NCBI RefSeq assembly: GCF_009915765.1
Contig: NZ_JAABLQ010000001.1
Coordinates: 2,046,001 to 2,110,000 of the forward strand
Direction of reading: 5' to 3'
Length of the DNA stretch: 64,000 nucleotides
Origin: Pannonibacter sp. XCT-53
GTDB lineage: Bacteria; Pseudomonadota; Alphaproteobacteria; Rhizobiales; Stappiaceae
The translations under genes and the position numbers were made by a program. Of this stretch, positions 62,896-64,000 are shown in pieces. Each line of letters begins with the position of its first letter. Positions within the stretch are counted from its first letter, which is position 1. Under the pieces are notes generated by a model. The model searched no databases. It worked only from the letters and a program-made list of their open reading frames with translations, and had not been told where the DNA came from.

Positions 62896-64000
62896 CGCCC
62901 TGCCCTGCGGCTTCGCCCTTCCCTGCGGCTTCGTCTGATCCGGCGCGGCGGCCGTAGCCCACCGCCGCCCGCTTCTCGTCCTCCGACAGGAAATCCGCGG
63001 CCCCCACGCGCCGCCACAGGGCCTCGCGCTCCGGCGACAGCGCCTCGATGGCATCGGCGTCCGGTTCCAGCCGCAGCGGCGCGCCATAGGCCGGGGCCAG
63101 CCAGTTCGACAGGCTCAGCGCCGTCCGCCGGACAAGCGGCAGCACGGTCTGGCGCCAGAACGCCCGGTTGGCTTCCTGGTAATTGGCAAAGGTGTTGTCG
63201 CCGGGAATGCCGATCAGCATCGGCGGCACGCCGAAGGCCAGCGCGATCTCACGTGCGGCCTCGCGCTTGGCCTCGATGAAATCCATGTCCTTGGGCGTCA
63301 GGCCCATCGGCCGCCAGTCCAGTCCGCCTTCCAGCAGCAGCGGCCGGCCGGCGTTGCGCGCGCCCTGATAGCCCTCTTCCAGTTCCGCCTTCAGCCGCTC
63401 GAACTGGTCGAGCGACAGGTTGGCCCCCTCGCCCGCGCCATAGACCAGCGCTCCGGAGGGCCGCGCCGCGTTGTCGAGCAGCGCCTTGTTCCAGCCGGCG
63501 GCCGCATTGTGGATGTCGAGGCTCACCTGTGCCGCCTCGATCGGCGCGCAGCCATAATGGTCCGACAGCGGGTGAAACAGGGTCAGCTGCCGCACCTGCG
63601 GCACGTCGCCAAGGCCGCTCAGCCGCAGCGACTTGCCGCCCACCTGATACTCGAATGCCTCCGGCCAACCGGACGTCCCCGGCACCACCTTCACCCGGTC
63701 GGGGCGCAGCACATGCAGCTCCGCCGGCAAGGCATCCGCGTCTTCGCTGACATAGATCCGCTCGACATAGGCATTGCCCGCCACCAGCAGGTGACCGAAC
63801 AGGGCCTCCAGAAAATCCGGCCCGCTCTGGCCCCGGTTGGGCCGCGCCAGCAGGCGCAGCAGCGGGTGCTCCGTCAGTTCCTCTTCCTCGGAAAACAGGC
63901 TCAGCGGCACATTCGCCGCCGCCTCGCTGACCATGCGCACCGCCCGGTAGACAACCGGGTTGCGCAGGTAGCCTTCCCGCGCCAGCGCCGCATAATCACG
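62888..64000 (-). CDS. GTA portal protein (g3), 5' end outside the window
   Basis: The frame is open through the right edge: upstream of the GTG at 63940 the codons read YLRNPVVYRAVRMVSEAAANVPL, in family style (only NPVVYRAVRM need be noted), so the true start lies beyond 64000. HK97-type portal features include LFGHLLVAGNAYVERIY, FHPLSDHYGCAPIEAAQVSLDIHN and GVPPMLIGIPGDNTFANYQEANRAFW. It forms the DNA entry ring at one vertex of the head. Terminase genes should follow beyond the edge. Confidence 0.93.
   Translation of the reverse strand, partial: RDYAALAREGYLRNPVVYRAVRMVSEAAANVPLSLFSEEEELTEHPLLRLLARPNRGQSGPDFLEALFGHLLVAGNAYVERIYVSEDADALPAELHVLRPDRVKVVPGTSGWPEAFEYQVGGKSLRLSGLGDVPQVRQLTLFHPLSDHYGCAPIEAAQVSLDIHNAAAGWNKALLDNAARPSGALVYGAGEGANLSLDQFERLKAELEEGYQGARNAGRPLLLEGGLDWRPMGLTPKDMDFIEAKREAAREIALAFGVPPMLIGIPGDNTFANYQEANRAFWRQTVLPLVRRTALSLSNWLAPAYGAPLRLEPDADAIEALSPEREALWRRVGAADFLSEDEKRAAVGYGRRAGSDEAAGKGEAAGQGDD

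Noticed and set aside
49255..64000. Complete or ordinary prophage
   Set aside because: No integrase, repressor, replication genes or attachment sites are seen. Gene order g3 to g15 is that of RcGTA-type elements, and composition matches the host.
1..64000. CRISPR arrays, rRNA genes and insertion sequences
   Set aside because: No regularly spaced repeats, conserved rRNA stretches or transposase motifs were seen on either strand.

Overview
The window is high-GC chromosomal DNA of an alphaproteobacterium, most likely a member of the Hyphomicrobiales (Rhizobiales), possibly Stappiaceae-like. The support is gene content and order. A ccmI-ccmE-ccmF-ccmH (cycHJKL) block, degP, a response regulator and kinase pair, glnE and a PleC-like kinase lie in the arrangement I know from rhizobia. 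A FeuN/FeuP/FeuQ-like set is next to them, and an RcGTA-type gene transfer agent cluster fills the right end. No tRNA, rRNA, CRISPR array, insertion sequence or integrase was seen.

Layout. (1) Bases 1-600 are strikingly A+T-rich (104 G+C in the first 240 bases by hand count) and carry the 3' end of an unrecognised gene, probably the edge of acquired DNA. (2) 1.0-7.1 kb holds housekeeping genes: a glyoxalase-related protein, mmsA with a divergent LysR regulator, a small P-loop NTPase, a pirin and a DUF6030-like membrane protein. (3) 7.3-13.6 kb is an M20 deacylase plus a dipeptide-type ABC importer, in one + strand operon. (4) 13.7-20.4 kb is a second, - strand importer operon of the peptide/opine/oligosaccharide class with a SAM methyltransferase at its end. 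It is preceded by a CRP-like palindrome and, further upstream, by a class III adenylate cyclase gene. (5) 22.5-30.2 kb carries a CoA-transferase, a methyltransferase, pepN and a PleC-like kinase. (6) 30.2-48 kb carries glnE, a two-component pair, degP, a DUF2336 protein, the cytochrome c maturation operon, an unrecognised 481-residue protein, a lipoprotein and the feu-like system. (7) 48.0-49.2 kb is a WYL regulator and VOC protein pair with a clear palindromic operator candidate. (8) 49.2-64.0 kb is the GTA cluster on the - strand. It starts beyond the right edge in the portal gene and continues through g3.5, a 62-codon gene, protease, capsid, g6-g11, then g12-g15, a DUF2793 tail-fibre-type protein, a GH24 endolysin and a small holin-like protein.

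The most interesting points concern the GTA. Tail-fibre and lysis genes are joined directly to the structural cluster. A YdcH-type host gene on the opposite strand splits the cluster, with a hairpin overlapping both convergent stop codons. A terminator-like hairpin follows the capsid gene. Dispersed palindromic repeats sit between structural genes, and there are two small translationally coupled genes between portal and protease. Together these suggest a retained, possibly functional particle whose transcription is organised in more than one unit. Outside the GTA, the CRP-like site beside an adenylate cyclase gene and the FeuN-like small secreted protein are the best testable regulatory predictions.
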